DNA of 64,000 nt from JAHJQZ01 sp963676075 (GCA_963676075.2 CAXXNZ010000003.1:124001-188000); one strand, 5' to 3'. Positions 1-9,004 are shown, counted from the stretch's first letter. The notes: a model not told the origin generated them from the sequence alone. Made by a program: numbers and translations.

Positions 1-334
1 TGCCGCTTGTGGCGATCTCCCGCAATTGCGGCGTCGTCAAGCGTCCTGGCCGGTCAAGAAAATCGGTGACGATGAAAAACGTCCCGTCGACGCCATTGTC
101 GATCAACCAGGGCATGAGTATTTCGTAGTCGGAACGGAATCCGTCATCGCTGGTGATGTGCAGACGCACGCCGTTCCGGCGGGTGTTCTCGAGAATGGTG
201 TCGAGCAGTGGCCGCGCCTGTTCGAAGCTCAGCCAGGACTGCAATTCATCATCCATCGCATCCGGCGGATCGGCGAGGTCGTGGACACCAACGATCAGAT
301 CAAATGAACTTTTTGCGGCATCAGCGTTTGCCAC
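1..334 (-). CDS. Polysaccharide deacetylase (NodB-like), N-terminal part
   Basis: The gene runs off the left edge of the window, so only the first 111 codons are visible. The visible protein has an HITSDDGFRSDYE stretch followed by GTFFIV. This matches the first conserved block of carbohydrate esterase family 4 (metal-binding Asp-Asp of the DDG motif), which removes acetyl groups from polysaccharides. I chose the GTG start because GGGAGG lies about six bases upstream and the start overlaps the end of the sugar transferase gene by 14 bp, as expected of a translationally coupled operon. No signal peptide is visible. Its likely job is tailoring of the exopolysaccharide made by this operon. The C-terminal catalytic motifs lie outside the window, so activity cannot be judged. 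Confidence 0.75.
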   Translation of the reverse strand, partial: MANADAAKSSFDLIVGVHDLADPPDAMDDELQSWLSFEQARPLLDTILENTRRNGVRLHITSDDGFRSDYEILMPWLIDNGVDGTFFIVTDFLDRPGRLTTPQLREIATSG

Positions 335-971
335 GGGTCGCCTCCCAGCCCACAAACGCCGTCAGGAAAAGAATCCGGAAGTCCTGCAACAGGGACCAGT
401 TGGCGATGTAGTCGAGATCGCATTTGACGCGTTGTGCCATGGCTTCGACGGTCGGTGTCTCTCCACGATGACCGGTGATCTGCGCCAAGCCGGTCAGACC
501 CGGGCGCACGGCATAGCGCGCCATATAGTTGGGAATAAGCGGACCGTAACGCTCGTCCAGGGCCAATGGGTGCGGGCGTGGACCGATCAGCGACATGTCT
601 CCGCGCACCACATTGATGAGCTGCGGCAGTTCGTCGATGCTCGATGCCCTGAGAAATCTGCCGAGCCGCGTTATCCGGTCGTCATTGCTGACCGCCTGGC
701 GAAAGGGTTGCTGGCTGGCCGTGGCGCTCATGGTCCGGAACTTGAAGATTTTGAAGGTTTTGCCGTCGCGTCCATATCGTTCCTGCACGAACAGCACCGG
801 ACCGGGGCTGTCGCGCTTGATCAATACGGCAACCGCCAAAAGCAGCGGCGACAACACGATCAGGCCGAGCGCCGCGCCGAGCCGGTCGGTGAGCATCTTT
901 ACAAAAGACCTGTTCGCCGCAGAGGCGCGGGTTGCCTTTTTCTTCAGGCTGGAATCGAAGATCTCAGTCAT
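321..971 (-). CDS. Undecaprenyl-phosphate sugar-phosphate transferase (ExoY/PglC-type)
   Basis: A 216-residue short-form bacterial sugar transferase. It would start polysaccharide synthesis by moving a sugar-1-phosphate from a UDP-sugar to undecaprenyl phosphate at the inner membrane. One hydrophobic segment (about residues 31-51) comes first, then the family signatures KFRTM, SIDELPQL, GDMSLIGPRP and RPGLTG in the expected order. The length fits the catalytic-only ExoY/PglC form, not the 450-residue WbaP form. Its start overlaps the upstream glycanase stop by 8 bp and its end overlaps the deacetylase start, so it sits inside a tightly coupled operon. The specific sugar (galactose, glucose or other) cannot be read from the sequence. 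Confidence 0.9.
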   Translation of the reverse strand: MTEIFDSSLKKKATRASAANRSFVKMLTDRLGAALGLIVLSPLLLAVAVLIKRDSPGPVLFVQERYGRDGKTFKIFKFRTMSATASQQPFRQAVSNDDRITRLGRFLRASSIDELPQLINVVRGDMSLIGPRPHPLALDERYGPLIPNYMARYAVRPGLTGLAQITGHRGETPTVEAMAQRVKCDLDYIANWSLLQDFRILFLTAFVGWEATRGKR

Positions 972-2061
972 GGCGTATCCGCGCGTTGGCGAAGAGCTTC
1001 GCCAACGTCATCCTCATCGGTGTGGGTGAAAACGTGTCGTCATAGGGCAGGCCCTGATTGTCCGGCAGCTGGCGGGCCGATCTGAGCCAGCTGTGGCTGT
1101 CGCTCAATCCCCAGGTCACCACGCCTGTCAACGCCGGACTGTCGAGTGCAACGCTCAGGATCTTGTCCACCTCGTCGGCCGAGCGTTGACGCCGGGCAGC
1201 GATGTCGCGGTTGCCTGCCGTATCGGCTTCACGCACATCGAGTTCGGTTATGGCGATATCCAGTCCCATGGCTTCGAGTTCGCCGATGAACTGGCGATAG
1301 ACCGTCTCGGAGAAGGCGTATTTCGTATTGAGATGGCTTTGCAGACCGAACCCGTGGATCGGCACGCCAGCCGTGATCAGTTTGTCGAGAAGTCGCAGCA
1401 CACCGGTGCGGCGCTTTTGCTGCCAGGACTCGTCATAGGTGACGTCATATTCGTTGAGATAGAGCTTGGCATTCGGCGCGGCTTCGGCGGCCAGACGAAA
1501 GGCCTCGGACACATAATCGGCCCCGAGCATTTTGTAAAACGGAGTGCGACGCATCAGGTCGGCGCCACCGTCACGCGGTTCGACGGCCTCGTTGACGACA
1601 TCCCATTGAAATATGTCGTTCCGGTAGCGGCCGGCGACCGAGAGGATATGGGGCGCAACGTAGCGTTCCCAATCCTCAGGCGAGGGGAGCTTGGCGACGA
1701 AATCAGGCAGGTGCTCGTGCCAGATCAGCGTGTGGCCGCGTACCCGTTTGCCCAAACGCTTTGCCGCCGCAACGATGGCATCGACCGGCGCGTAGTCCGG
1801 CTCTGCTGTCTTGTCGTGAACAAGCGCGCCCCATTTCAACTGCCACTCGGGAACCCAGACCGAACACTGGTCCTTGAGCAGGCGCAGATAGGCATCATCC
1901 TGTTGCAGGTCGAAACTGGTCAGCGAGGCGCCGAAAAAACGGCCCGATTGCGCGGCAAGCGCGCCGAGACCGGTGTCTTCGGCGCGGGCAGCAGGCAAAC
2001 CGGTGCCGAAAGCCAGTCCGGCACAGCTCGCCAGGAATGTTCTGCGATTGCTGATCCACAT
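964..2061 (-). CDS. Secreted GH10 endo-xylanase-like glycanase
   Basis: A 365-residue glycoside hydrolase family 10 protein. The N-terminus (NRRTFLASCAGLAFGTGLP, then ARA) looks like a Tat signal peptide, so the enzyme should act in the periplasm or outside. GH10 landmarks are present: HTLIWHEHLP (about 110-119), WDVVNEA with the acid/base Glu near 158, and ITELDV with the nucleophile Glu near 273. GH10 enzymes cleave beta-1,4-xylan. Here the gene lies in an exopolysaccharide operon directly after a UDP-xylose synthase (stop and start codons abut) and overlaps the sugar transferase by 8 bp. A role in trimming or releasing a xylose-containing polysaccharide is therefore at least as likely as plant xylan digestion. 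That role is inference. Confidence 0.88.
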   Translation of the reverse strand: MWISNRRTFLASCAGLAFGTGLPAARAEDTGLGALAAQSGRFFGASLTSFDLQQDDAYLRLLKDQCSVWVPEWQLKWGALVHDKTAEPDYAPVDAIVAAAKRLGKRVRGHTLIWHEHLPDFVAKLPSPEDWERYVAPHILSVAGRYRNDIFQWDVVNEAVEPRDGGADLMRRTPFYKMLGADYVSEAFRLAAEAAPNAKLYLNEYDVTYDESWQQKRRTGVLRLLDKLITAGVPIHGFGLQSHLNTKYAFSETVYRQFIGELEAMGLDIAITELDVREADTAGNRDIAARRQRSADEVDKILSVALDSPALTGVVTWGLSDSHSWLRSARQLPDNQGLPYDDTFSPTPMRMTLAKLFANARIRHD

Positions 2062-3108
2062 CTATTCGGCGACCGTCCGTTGGGCGCCTGTCTCGATGGT
2101 GTCGCGGGCGCCGCAGTCGTTGCTGGATTGCGTCTGCCGGAAATACTCGATGGTCCGGCCAAGTCCGGTGGCGAGAGGCACCTTGGGTTCCCATCCCAGA
2201 AACTCGCGCGCCTTGGCGATATCGGGGCGGCGGCGTTTGGGATCGTCGGCCGGCAAGGGCCTGTGGACGATGTGCGAGTGCGAGCCGGTCATGGCGATGG
2301 TGAGGTCGGCCAGCTCCCGCATGGTGAACTCGACCGGATTGCCGATATTGACAGGCGTGGTGACCTCGCTCGCCATCAGGCCGATCAGGCCGTCGATCAG
2401 GTCGTCGACATAGCAGAACGACCGCGTCTGGGAACCGTCTCCATAGATGGTGATCGGCTGGTTCTTGAGGGCCTGGACGACGAAATTGGACACAACCCGT
2501 CCGTCGTTCACCTGCATGCGCGGACCATAGGTGTTGAAAATGCGCGCAATACGGATCCGGGCGCCGAATTCCTCGGCATAGGCATAGAACAACGCCTCTG
2601 CGCCTCTCTTGCCCTCGTCGTAGCAGGCGCGTTCACCGAAGCAGTTGGTGTTGCCGAAATAATCCTCGGTCTGCGGATGAACCAGCGGGTCGCCATAAAC
2701 TTCGCTGGTGGATGCCTGCAGCACCTTGACGCCGCGCTTGACCGCGAGGTCGAGCACGCTCCTGGCGCCGAACAGGCTGGTGCGCAAGGTGCGTGTGGGG
2801 CTCTCCTGGTAATGCACGGGAGATGCGGGGCAGGCGAGATTGTAGATTTCGTCTGCTTCCACGGAAATCGGGTCCGCGACATCGGCCCGGATAAAGACGA
2901 AATTCGGATTGTTCAGCTGGTGAACGTGGTTGGCGAGACTGCCGGTCTGGAACGTATCCAGACTGACCACCTTGTGGCCCTGGTCGAGCAGCCGGTCGCA
3001 CAGGTGGCTTCCAAGAAAACCAGCGCCGCCTGTCACGAGGATCGTTTTTTGTGCTTGCTTTGCCATGGTGTCCAACTGAATTCGCCTTGGTGTCTTGATC
3101 GCGCTCAT
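2062..3108 (-). CDS. UDP-glucuronate decarboxylase (UDP-xylose synthase)
   Basis: An extended short-chain dehydrogenase of 348 residues. It has the NAD-binding GGAGFLG motif near residue 27, the substrate-binding stretch YNLACPASPVHYQ, TSEVYGDP, and the catalytic Tyr-Lys pair in CYDEGKRGAE. The combination of the ACPASP and TSEVYGDP blocks is typical of UDP-xylose synthases rather than dTDP-glucose dehydratases, so the expected reaction is UDP-glucuronate to UDP-xylose plus CO2 in the cytoplasm. I chose the ATG at 3108 because it overlaps the stop of the preceding Wzz gene as ATGA, which makes the longer upstream frame unnecessary. It supplies the sugar donor that gives context to the GH10 gene next to it. 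Confidence 0.88.
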   Translation of the reverse strand: MSAIKTPRRIQLDTMAKQAQKTILVTGGAGFLGSHLCDRLLDQGHKVVSLDTFQTGSLANHVHQLNNPNFVFIRADVADPISVEADEIYNLACPASPVHYQESPTRTLRTSLFGARSVLDLAVKRGVKVLQASTSEVYGDPLVHPQTEDYFGNTNCFGERACYDEGKRGAEALFYAYAEEFGARIRIARIFNTYGPRMQVNDGRVVSNFVVQALKNQPITIYGDGSQTRSFCYVDDLIDGLIGLMASEVTTPVNIGNPVEFTMRELADLTIAMTGSHSHIVHRPLPADDPKRRRPDIAKAREFLGWEPKVPLATGLGRTIEYFRQTQSSNDCGARDTIETGAQRTVAE

Positions 3109-4572
3109 TGCGCCGCTACCTTCGGATGCTTGTCGCGTTGCACGACGGAGAGAGGCTTCTTCCGCACCGGTTTGGTGGGAGTGAAAATGTGCATCGCCCA
3201 AGCCGTTCCGAAGCCCACGAGGCCGCCAAGAAACAGGCTTATTGCCAGAATGAGCGGCACCTTGGGTGCGCTCGGCTTTGCTGCAGGTTGGGCGATGGAA
3301 ATGATGCGCGCCGTCGTGGTGGGCAGCGAGATCTGCTGGCGCATCTGTTTCGCCTTGTTGGCAAAGGAGTCGTAGAGCGCCTTGTCCTGGTCGGCGATCT
3401 GCTGCAGCTCCTTCAATTTGACCGAGGCGGTATTGGATTTTGCCAGCGCATCGGTCGACTGAACCAGCAGCGTCTTCAGCGAGGACTCGGTCTGCTTGGC
3501 CTTCTCGTAGTCGTTCTCGGCGCGCTTGATGATGCGGGCGAGTTCGGCATTGAGCGAGGCTTCCAGCGACGCAAGGGTCTGGCTGCTCTCAAGGAGTTTG
3601 GGATGGCGCGGGCCGAGCGAGGAGGCCAGAGCCTTGTAGTTGGACCTGGCCTGATCGATCTGAACCTGAAGCTGCTTGATGACATCGGAGGTCGCCGCCT
3701 CGGCGCCGTCATGCTTCAGGCTTTCGAGCGTGACACGGGCGGATTCCGCAGCGACCGAGGCCGAGACCGCTTGTGCGCTGAGTTCGGTCAGCTGGCGCTC
3801 ATCCACCAGCGCCCCCTGGGCGTCCATCAGCCCATTCGCCTTGCGGTAGTCTTCGACGGCCTGTTGCGACTGTTCGCTTCTCTTACCAAGCTCGGAAAGG
3901 CGGGATTCGAGGCTTTGCGCCGTTTCGCGTGCGCTCTCGTCCGATGCGCTCTGCCCATCGGCGAGATAGGTTTTGGCCAGCGCATTGGCCAGTCGAGCCG
4001 ATTTCTCGGCCGAGCGCGTCTTGACCGAGATGTCGAGGACATAAGTCTGGTCGACGCGGGTGATGGTGACTGCATCTGCGAGTTTGGTGAAGGCGCGTTC
4101 GAAGGGCGTCTGACTCGATGCGTAGTCACCCGCGTTGGGGCCGTAGATCAGTGCCTTGCCAATACGCCTTGACCAGAGCGACCAGACCCGATGAGACCGC
4201 CGTGAATTCGGGGTCGTTTTCAAGATCCTGCTGTTTGACCAGTTCGGTCAGGACCTGTCGCGATGTCAGAATGCTGATCTGGCTGTCGAGAAGCGCGAGA
4301 TCCGCACCTTGCGACGATGAGCCCATTCCCGTCGGTACCGCGTTCTGGTCGACCAACGAACGCTGACGAGGGTCAATGAAGATTTGTGTTGTCGAGGTGA
4401 AAACTGGTGCCGACAGCCAGATGTAGGCCTGCCCGAAGACCAGGAAGACCGCCATAATCACCGCGATCATCCGCCAGCGCACCCAGAAAATCTGGACGAG
4501 CGCCCGCAGATCGTCGGCAAGACTGGGCTGGCCACGCCCATCGCCATAATCGTTTGGTGAATACCTGTTCAT
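3105..4572 (-). pseudogene. Wzz/GumC-type chain-length regulator, frameshifted
   Basis: Two frames together give one polysaccharide co-polymerase. The first part (start ATG at 4572, AGGG seven bases upstream) has an N-terminal membrane segment (MIAVIMAVFLVFGQAYIWL) and the Wzz domain with FTSTTQIFIDP. The second part has the long coiled-coil region, the conserved GPRHPKLLESSQTL-type block and a C-terminal membrane segment (LILAISLFLGGLVGFGTAW). Reading passes from one frame to the other near 4155-4170, where one surplus base would explain the break. No C-terminal tyrosine-kinase (BY-kinase) domain is present. The protein would set polymer length with a Wzy polymerase, which is not in the window. 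A sequencing error is as likely as real inactivation, because the rest of both halves is well conserved. Confidence 0.8.
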
Positions 4573-4697
4573 CCGCAAACCCTGGAGAGACTCCAATGCC
4601 TCACACTCCCCAGAGCATACCATTCGATCTTGATCGCGGATTGAGAACGTTAATTATTGGTTAATGTTAAAAATTGAAACAACAGTATCGGAGGGGC

Positions 4698-4736
4698 GGA
4701 AGGTGCGTAGAGATCTTTTGATCTGGGGCGCCTTCC
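4698..4736 (-). other. Hairpin in the leader of the exopolysaccharide operon
   Basis: A two-part stem of nine pairs (4698-4706 with 4728-4736, one G-T pair), a small internal loop, and five more pairs (AGATC with GATCT) closing a TTTT loop. It lies about 130 bases before the Wzz start inside otherwise AT-rich DNA. No T-run follows directly on the minus strand, so it does not look like a standard terminator. A role in leader RNA is possible but unproven. Confidence 0.4.
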
Positions 4737-5654
4737 TGTGAATTAATTGAATTTAATTCAAATTTTATGCAAAAATGCTTGGAAGTAAGATTATCTACCC
4801 AAATATTCGTATTTATCATCGAAACCTTAATATGCGAAAATTGAAAGTTGATACTTTTTACAATAAGCATGAAATATTCATTGCGTTAAAGCCTTGATTG
4901 CAATGTTAAGAAATATAATGACAATAAAGAAATTGGGAGAAGGCGTCGAAATGCTTAAAGTCTTCGTACGAAAAGCGGATTTGATAGGCTGTCTGCTAAG
5001 GGGCGTGTCGTGAGCCGGTGTGCCCTGCTCCCGGAAGAAGTTGATGCGTGTGTCGAACAAGAACAGGCTTGGTGCGAGCGATTTCCACTTTCCCGGTTCG
5101 GAACCGGCAGGATAGCGAGGGACTATTTGCCGCCGGTGAAGTCAATCAGCAAGGCGACGATTCCTTTACCGGCTTCGAGCTTGGCCAGCCAAGGCTGGCG
5201 CGGGCAATTACCCCGTCGATCAATCCCTTGTAGAAGCCGACCTCAAGTATGCTGCGTCTGTCCTTGTCATCTCATCGACCCATCCTGACGCTTCATCGTG
5301 ATCTTTCAGTGCCTCCTTCAAGGCGCGGTGTCGGTTGCCTGGCCGCGACGCAGGTCTTCGTTCAGCGTTTGAAGCTGCATTCAGAGCGGTTAGGTAAGCA
5401 TCAAATGCCGTGACGCGTGCGCCGGTTCGGCCTCACTCCCCGGTGAAACGGTTATGTTGTGATGAAGCTTTTTTGCCGGTCTCCCCCGAGGCGCGCATTG
5501 CAATCGCCAAACTCGACGTCGTGCCGACCTTTGTCAGGGGGCGCGGCTGATTGTTGCGCCATATTGTCAGGCAAGCGGAAAATTGCGGCTAAGTGCGCGT
5601 TATTGCTTGCATCCGAACGCCATAAGTGCACAAAGCTCATGAAATACGATACGA

Positions 5655-5668
5655 ACGAAATTTTTCGA
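5655..5668 (+). promoter_or_regulatory. Candidate DeoR-family operator upstream of the isomerase operon
   Basis: The 14-base motif ACGAAATTTTTCGA is nearly palindromic and lies about 65 bases before the isomerase start. It shares 12 of 14 bases with a site at 11672-11685 before the ABC transporter, and a related inverted form lies before deoR (10669-10684). The shared position upstream of three transcription starts of one pathway suggests binding by the DeoR protein encoded between them. Confidence 0.35.
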
Positions 5669-5730
5669 AAGCAATCGACAACAGTCGTCAGGAGTCGTAT
5701 CGTTGCGGACACGGCTTGAGGAGAGTGGAA

Positions 5731-7194
5731 ATGCGCGCTGCACATCGTAAAATATCGCTTGGACTGGTGATCGGCAGCAGAGCCTTTTTTAGTCCGGCCC
5801 CTTGCCGCACGGCGCGCGACGAGGCGATTGCCCAATTCGAGGCACTCGGTATCGACGTTGTCACTCTGCCGTTCGAGGCCACGGAAAACGGCGCTGTTCA
5901 GTCGGTCGCCGATGCCAGGCTTTATGCCGAGCATTTCAGCAAGAACCGTGACAAAATCGACGGTCTCGTCATCTGCCTTCCCAATTTCGGCGACGAAATC
6001 GCCGTTGCCGAGCTGGTCAATCGCGCCAAGCTCAATGTGCCGATCCTGTTGCAGGCGTCCAATGACGAGATCGACAAGGTCGACGTCCATTCCCGCCGCG
6101 ACGCCTTTTGCGGCAAACTCTCGGTTGCCAACAATTTCTGGCAGTACGGCGTGCCGTTCACCGAGACCACGCGTCACACCATCGACATCGCCTCCGATGA
6201 TTTCCGCGGTGATCTCGACCGCTTTGCGCGGACCTGCCGGACTGTGGGTGGGCTGAAAAACGCCCGCATCGGCTCGATTGGCGCCCGCACCGGCGCCTTC
6301 CAGACCATGCGCTTTTCCGAAAAGCTGCTGCAGGCGTCGGGCATCACGGTCCTGACGGTCGACCTTTCGGAAATGATTGCAGCCGCGGAAGCGATCAAGG
6401 ACGACGAGCCCGATCTCAAGGCGGCGCTGGAGCGGGTTACCGGCTATGGAACAATTCCGGCCTATATCAAGCCCGACCAGATCGCCAAGCAGGCCAAGTG
6501 GACGCTCGCCGTCAACCGCTGGATCGAGGAAAATGAATGCGACGCCTCGGCCATCCAGTGCTGGCGTTCGCTTCAGGACAATTGGGGCTGTGCAACCTGC
6601 CTGACCATGTCGATGATGGGCGAGGATCTGATGCCGTCCGCCTGTGAAGTCGACGTCATGGGCGCCATTTCGATGTATGCGCTGACCCTGGCGTCTGGCG
6701 CTCCGGCGGCCATTCTCGACTGGAACAACAATTATGCCGATGAGCAGGACACCTGCGTTTGCACCCATTGCGGCAACTATCCCAAGAGCTTCCTCGGTGA
6801 AACACCGGAGATCTCCGAACTCGATGTGCTCGGGGAAACCATCGGCCGCGCCAAGTGCTTTGGCGCCGTCAAGGGCAAGGTCAAAGCCGGCGATCTGACT
6901 TATTTCCGCCTTTCGACCGACGACCGCAACGGTACGATGAAGGCCTATCTCGGCGAGGGCGAATTCACCGACGATCCGTTCGGCATGGATGGTGGCATTG
7001 CCGTCACCAGGATCGAACGGCTGCGCCAGCTGATGAGCTTCATCACCCGCAACGGGTTCGAGCACCATGTCGCGATGGTGCGCGGGCATCATGCCGAGAT
7101 CGTCAACGAGGCCGTCACCCGGTATCTCGGCTGGCCGCTCTACCACCACGGCGGCACGCCGGAGCCGCAGCTTTTTGTGCCCAACCGCTTCTGA
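5731..7194 (+). CDS. L-fucose/L-arabinose isomerase-like sugar isomerase
   Basis: A 487-residue protein of the FucI-like aldose-ketose isomerase superfamily (COG2407 type). Likely metal ligands by analogy with FucI are Glu306 in SACEVDV and Asp330 in ILDWNNN, with His residues in EHHVAMVRGHH (about 445-454). A cysteine-rich TCVCTHCGNYPK segment (341-352) is also present. I chose the ATG at 5731 because GAGGAGAG precedes it and the upstream in-frame sequence is intergenic in character. It is first in an operon with a split transketolase and an FGGY kinase, so its ketose product is probably phosphorylated by the kinase and cut by the transketolase. Substrate unknown; D-apiose is proposed from the apiosidase-like genes downstream. 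Characterised D-apiose isomerases may belong to a different fold, which I cannot check. Confidence 0.8.
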   Translation: MRAAHRKISLGLVIGSRAFFSPAPCRTARDEAIAQFEALGIDVVTLPFEATENGAVQSVADARLYAEHFSKNRDKIDGLVICLPNFGDEIAVAELVNRAKLNVPILLQASNDEIDKVDVHSRRDAFCGKLSVANNFWQYGVPFTETTRHTIDIASDDFRGDLDRFARTCRTVGGLKNARIGSIGARTGAFQTMRFSEKLLQASGITVLTVDLSEMIAAAEAIKDDEPDLKAALERVTGYGTIPAYIKPDQIAKQAKWTLAVNRWIEENECDASAIQCWRSLQDNWGCATCLTMSMMGEDLMPSACEVDVMGAISMYALTLASGAPAAILDWNNNYADEQDTCVCTHCGNYPKSFLGETPEISELDVLGETIGRAKCFGAVKGKVKAGDLTYFRLSTDDRNGTMKAYLGEGEFTDDPFGMDGGIAVTRIERLRQLMSFITRNGFEHHVAMVRGHHAEIVNEAVTRYLGWPLYHHGGTPEPQLFVPNRF

Positions 7195-7204
7195 GACCTG
7201 ACCA

Positions 7205-8038
7205 ATGACAATTGCCATGGGCAACAGTGACGTGATCGAACTGATTAAAGAAAAGGCCTTGTGGATGCGCCGCAACGCCTTCCGCCTCGTCTATGAGAAG
7301 CAGCTCGGCCATCCGGGCGGTGACTTCTCGGCCGCCGATATCGTCGCCACACTCTATTTCGGCGTGTTGCGTTTTGACCCGGCCCAGCCCGACTGGCCGG
7401 ACCGCGACCGGTTCGTCATGTCCAAGGGGCATGCGACCGGTACGCTCTACACGGCTCTGGCGGCGGCGGGCTATTTTCCCGTGGAGCTGCTCGAGACCTA
7501 TATGCGCAATCATTCGCGTCTCAATGGCCACCCGAACCGCAATTACCTTCCCGGCGTCGAAACCAATACCGGCCCGCTGGGGCACGGTTTCCCGGTGGCG
7601 CTCGGCATCGCCATTGCCGGCCAGATCACCGGTGCCGACTACCGCACCTATGTGCTGACCGGAGACGGCGAGCAGCAGGAAGGCTCGAATTGGGAAGCGG
7701 CGATGACGGCGGGCAACCGCAAAGTCAGGAACCTCACCTTGATCGTCGATCGCAACCGGCTGCAGCAGGGCGCTGGCACCGAGGAAACCAACGGACTCGA
7801 CCCACTTGACGACAAGTACCGCGCCTTTGGCTGGGAAGTCGTCGAACTCGACGGGCATGATCACAAGGCATTGTACGACGTGCTCGGCGCGCCGGTCGGT
7901 TCCCGCGAGAAGCCGCTTTGCGTCATTGCCAACACCGTCAAGGGCAAAGGCGTTTCCTTCATGGAGAACAAGGCGAAATGGCATCACGGCGTTCCGAATG
8001 GCGCCGAATTCGAACAGGCAATGAGAGAGCTTGTGTGA
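7205..8038 (+). CDS. Transketolase N-terminal (ThDP pyrophosphate-binding) subunit
   Basis: A 277-residue protein equal to the N-terminal third of a normal transketolase. It carries SKGHATGTLYTAL (73-85), the ThDP and Mg-binding motif GDGE at 153-156 with the partner Asn184 in VDRNR, and VKGKGVSFMENKAKWHHG near the C-terminus. Split transketolases act as heteromers with the C-terminal subunit, encoded immediately downstream with a TGATG overlap. They transfer two-carbon units from a ketose phosphate to an aldose phosphate. Lying ten bases after the isomerase and before the kinase, this pair is probably specialised for the sugar of this operon and not the housekeeping pentose phosphate enzyme. 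The upstream ribosome site is weak, so ATG 7217 is an alternative start. Confidence 0.92.
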   Translation: MTIAMGNSDVIELIKEKALWMRRNAFRLVYEKQLGHPGGDFSAADIVATLYFGVLRFDPAQPDWPDRDRFVMSKGHATGTLYTALAAAGYFPVELLETYMRNHSRLNGHPNRNYLPGVETNTGPLGHGFPVALGIAIAGQITGADYRTYVLTGDGEQQEGSNWEAAMTAGNRKVRNLTLIVDRNRLQQGAGTEETNGLDPLDDKYRAFGWEVVELDGHDHKALYDVLGAPVGSREKPLCVIANTVKGKGVSFMENKAKWHHGVPNGAEFEQAMRELV

Positions 8039-9000
8039 TGAGTGCATTACCTGCAACAGCCACGGAACGGTTTGATTGCCGCAAAGCTTGGGCCGAAACG
8101 CTCGAAGCGTTGGCGGCTGAGGACGAGCGCATCATCGCCGTGGTCAACGATTCCATTGGCTCGTCCAACCTGGGCGCTTTCCGCGACCACTTCCCCGAAC
8201 GTACCGTCAATGTCGGCATCGCCGAACAGAACATGGTCGGGGTCGGGGCCGGGCTTGCCAATGGCGGTCGCATCCCGTTCGTATCCGGCGCCGCCTGTTT
8301 CCTGACGGCGCGGGCACTCGAACAGCTGAAGGCGGACGTCGCCTATGCCGGGTTCAATGTGAAGCTGGTCGGTCAGTCGTCCGGCATCGCCTATGGCGAA
8401 CTCGGTGCGACCCATCATTCGATCGAGGACTATTCCTGGCTTCGTGCGCTCAAGCAGATCACCGTCATCGTGCCTGCCGATCCGTTCGAGACCGCCGAGG
8501 CCGTGCGCTGGGCCGCGTCCCACGAAGGGCCTGTGTTCATCCGCTTGTCGCGCATGCCGGTCCCAATGCTCGATGCCATCGACAAGGACTTTGTTCCGGG
8601 CAAGGCACGGCGCATTTGCGACGGCGATGACGCAACCATCATCGCCAACGGTACCACTGTGCACATCGCCGCGGACGCTGCCGGCCAGCTTCGTGCTGCC
8701 GGGCTTTCGGTCCGCGTTCTCGACATGCACACCCTGACTCCGCTCGACGAGGCGGCAGTGCTCGCCGCAGCCGAGGAAACCGGTGCCATCGTCACCGTCG
8801 AGGAAGCCCTGGTCACTGGCGGACTGGGTGGCGCGGTCGCGGAAGTCACGTCGGCCAATCAGCCGGTCCCGGTCGAGCGCGTCGGTTTTCCGGGCTTCCT
8901 GCCGACCGGTTCGGTCAGCTATCTGTTCGAGGAGAACGGGTTGAGCCCGGACGGTATCGCTTCCGCGGTGCGTCGGGCGGTCAGCCGCAAAAAGGGGTAG
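8038..9000 (+). CDS. Transketolase C-terminal (pyrimidine-binding) subunit
   Basis: A 320-residue partner of the preceding subunit, containing the transketolase pyrimidine-binding and C-terminal domains. The catalytic Glu63 lies in VGIAEQNMVGVGAGLA, and a His-rich ELGATHHSIED motif follows near residue 125. The C-terminal domain (about 195-315) includes VEEALVTGGLGGAVAE. Its ATG overlaps the stop of the N-terminal subunit (TGATG), which fits coupled translation and equal amounts of both chains. DXS and pyruvate dehydrogenase E1 beta chains share this layout, but the N-terminal partner and the gene order favour transketolase. The kinase gene follows after four bases. Confidence 0.92.
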   Translation: MSALPATATERFDCRKAWAETLEALAAEDERIIAVVNDSIGSSNLGAFRDHFPERTVNVGIAEQNMVGVGAGLANGGRIPFVSGAACFLTARALEQLKADVAYAGFNVKLVGQSSGIAYGELGATHHSIEDYSWLRALKQITVIVPADPFETAEAVRWAASHEGPVFIRLSRMPVPMLDAIDKDFVPGKARRICDGDDATIIANGTTVHIAADAAGQLRAAGLSVRVLDMHTLTPLDEAAVLAAAEETGAIVTVEEALVTGGLGGAVAEVTSANQPVPVERVGFPGFLPTGSVSYLFEENGLSPDGIASAVRRAVSRKKG

Positions 9001-9004
9001 TCAC

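Larger units (their letters stand above)
4573..5730. other. Long intergenic region, AT-rich in its left half
   Basis: No convincing gene. Bases about 4650-4960 are far richer in A and T than everything around them and hold an odd-length palindrome at 4747-4761 (arms TTGAATT and AATTCAA). They form the leader and probable promoter of the exopolysaccharide operon on the minus strand. From about 5222 to 5432 the minus strand is open for some 70 codons with protein-like composition but has no ATG or GTG start. It may be a gene remnant, and I do not recognise it. The right end (5600-5730) is the promoter region of the isomerase operon. Confidence 0.6.

Noticed and set aside
1093..3375. A 760-codon open frame on the plus strand
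   Set aside because: It lies antisense to the GH10, UDP-xylose synthase and Wzz genes, all of which have clear family motifs. Its composition is typical of a shadow frame in GC-rich DNA.
4667..4870. Small minus-strand open frame in the AT-rich leader
   Set aside because: No ribosome site, no conserved features, and AT-rich DNA with odd codons; more likely leader sequence.
5452..7275. A 607-codon open frame on the minus strand
   Set aside because: Antisense to the isomerase gene, without any recognisable motif or ribosome site.
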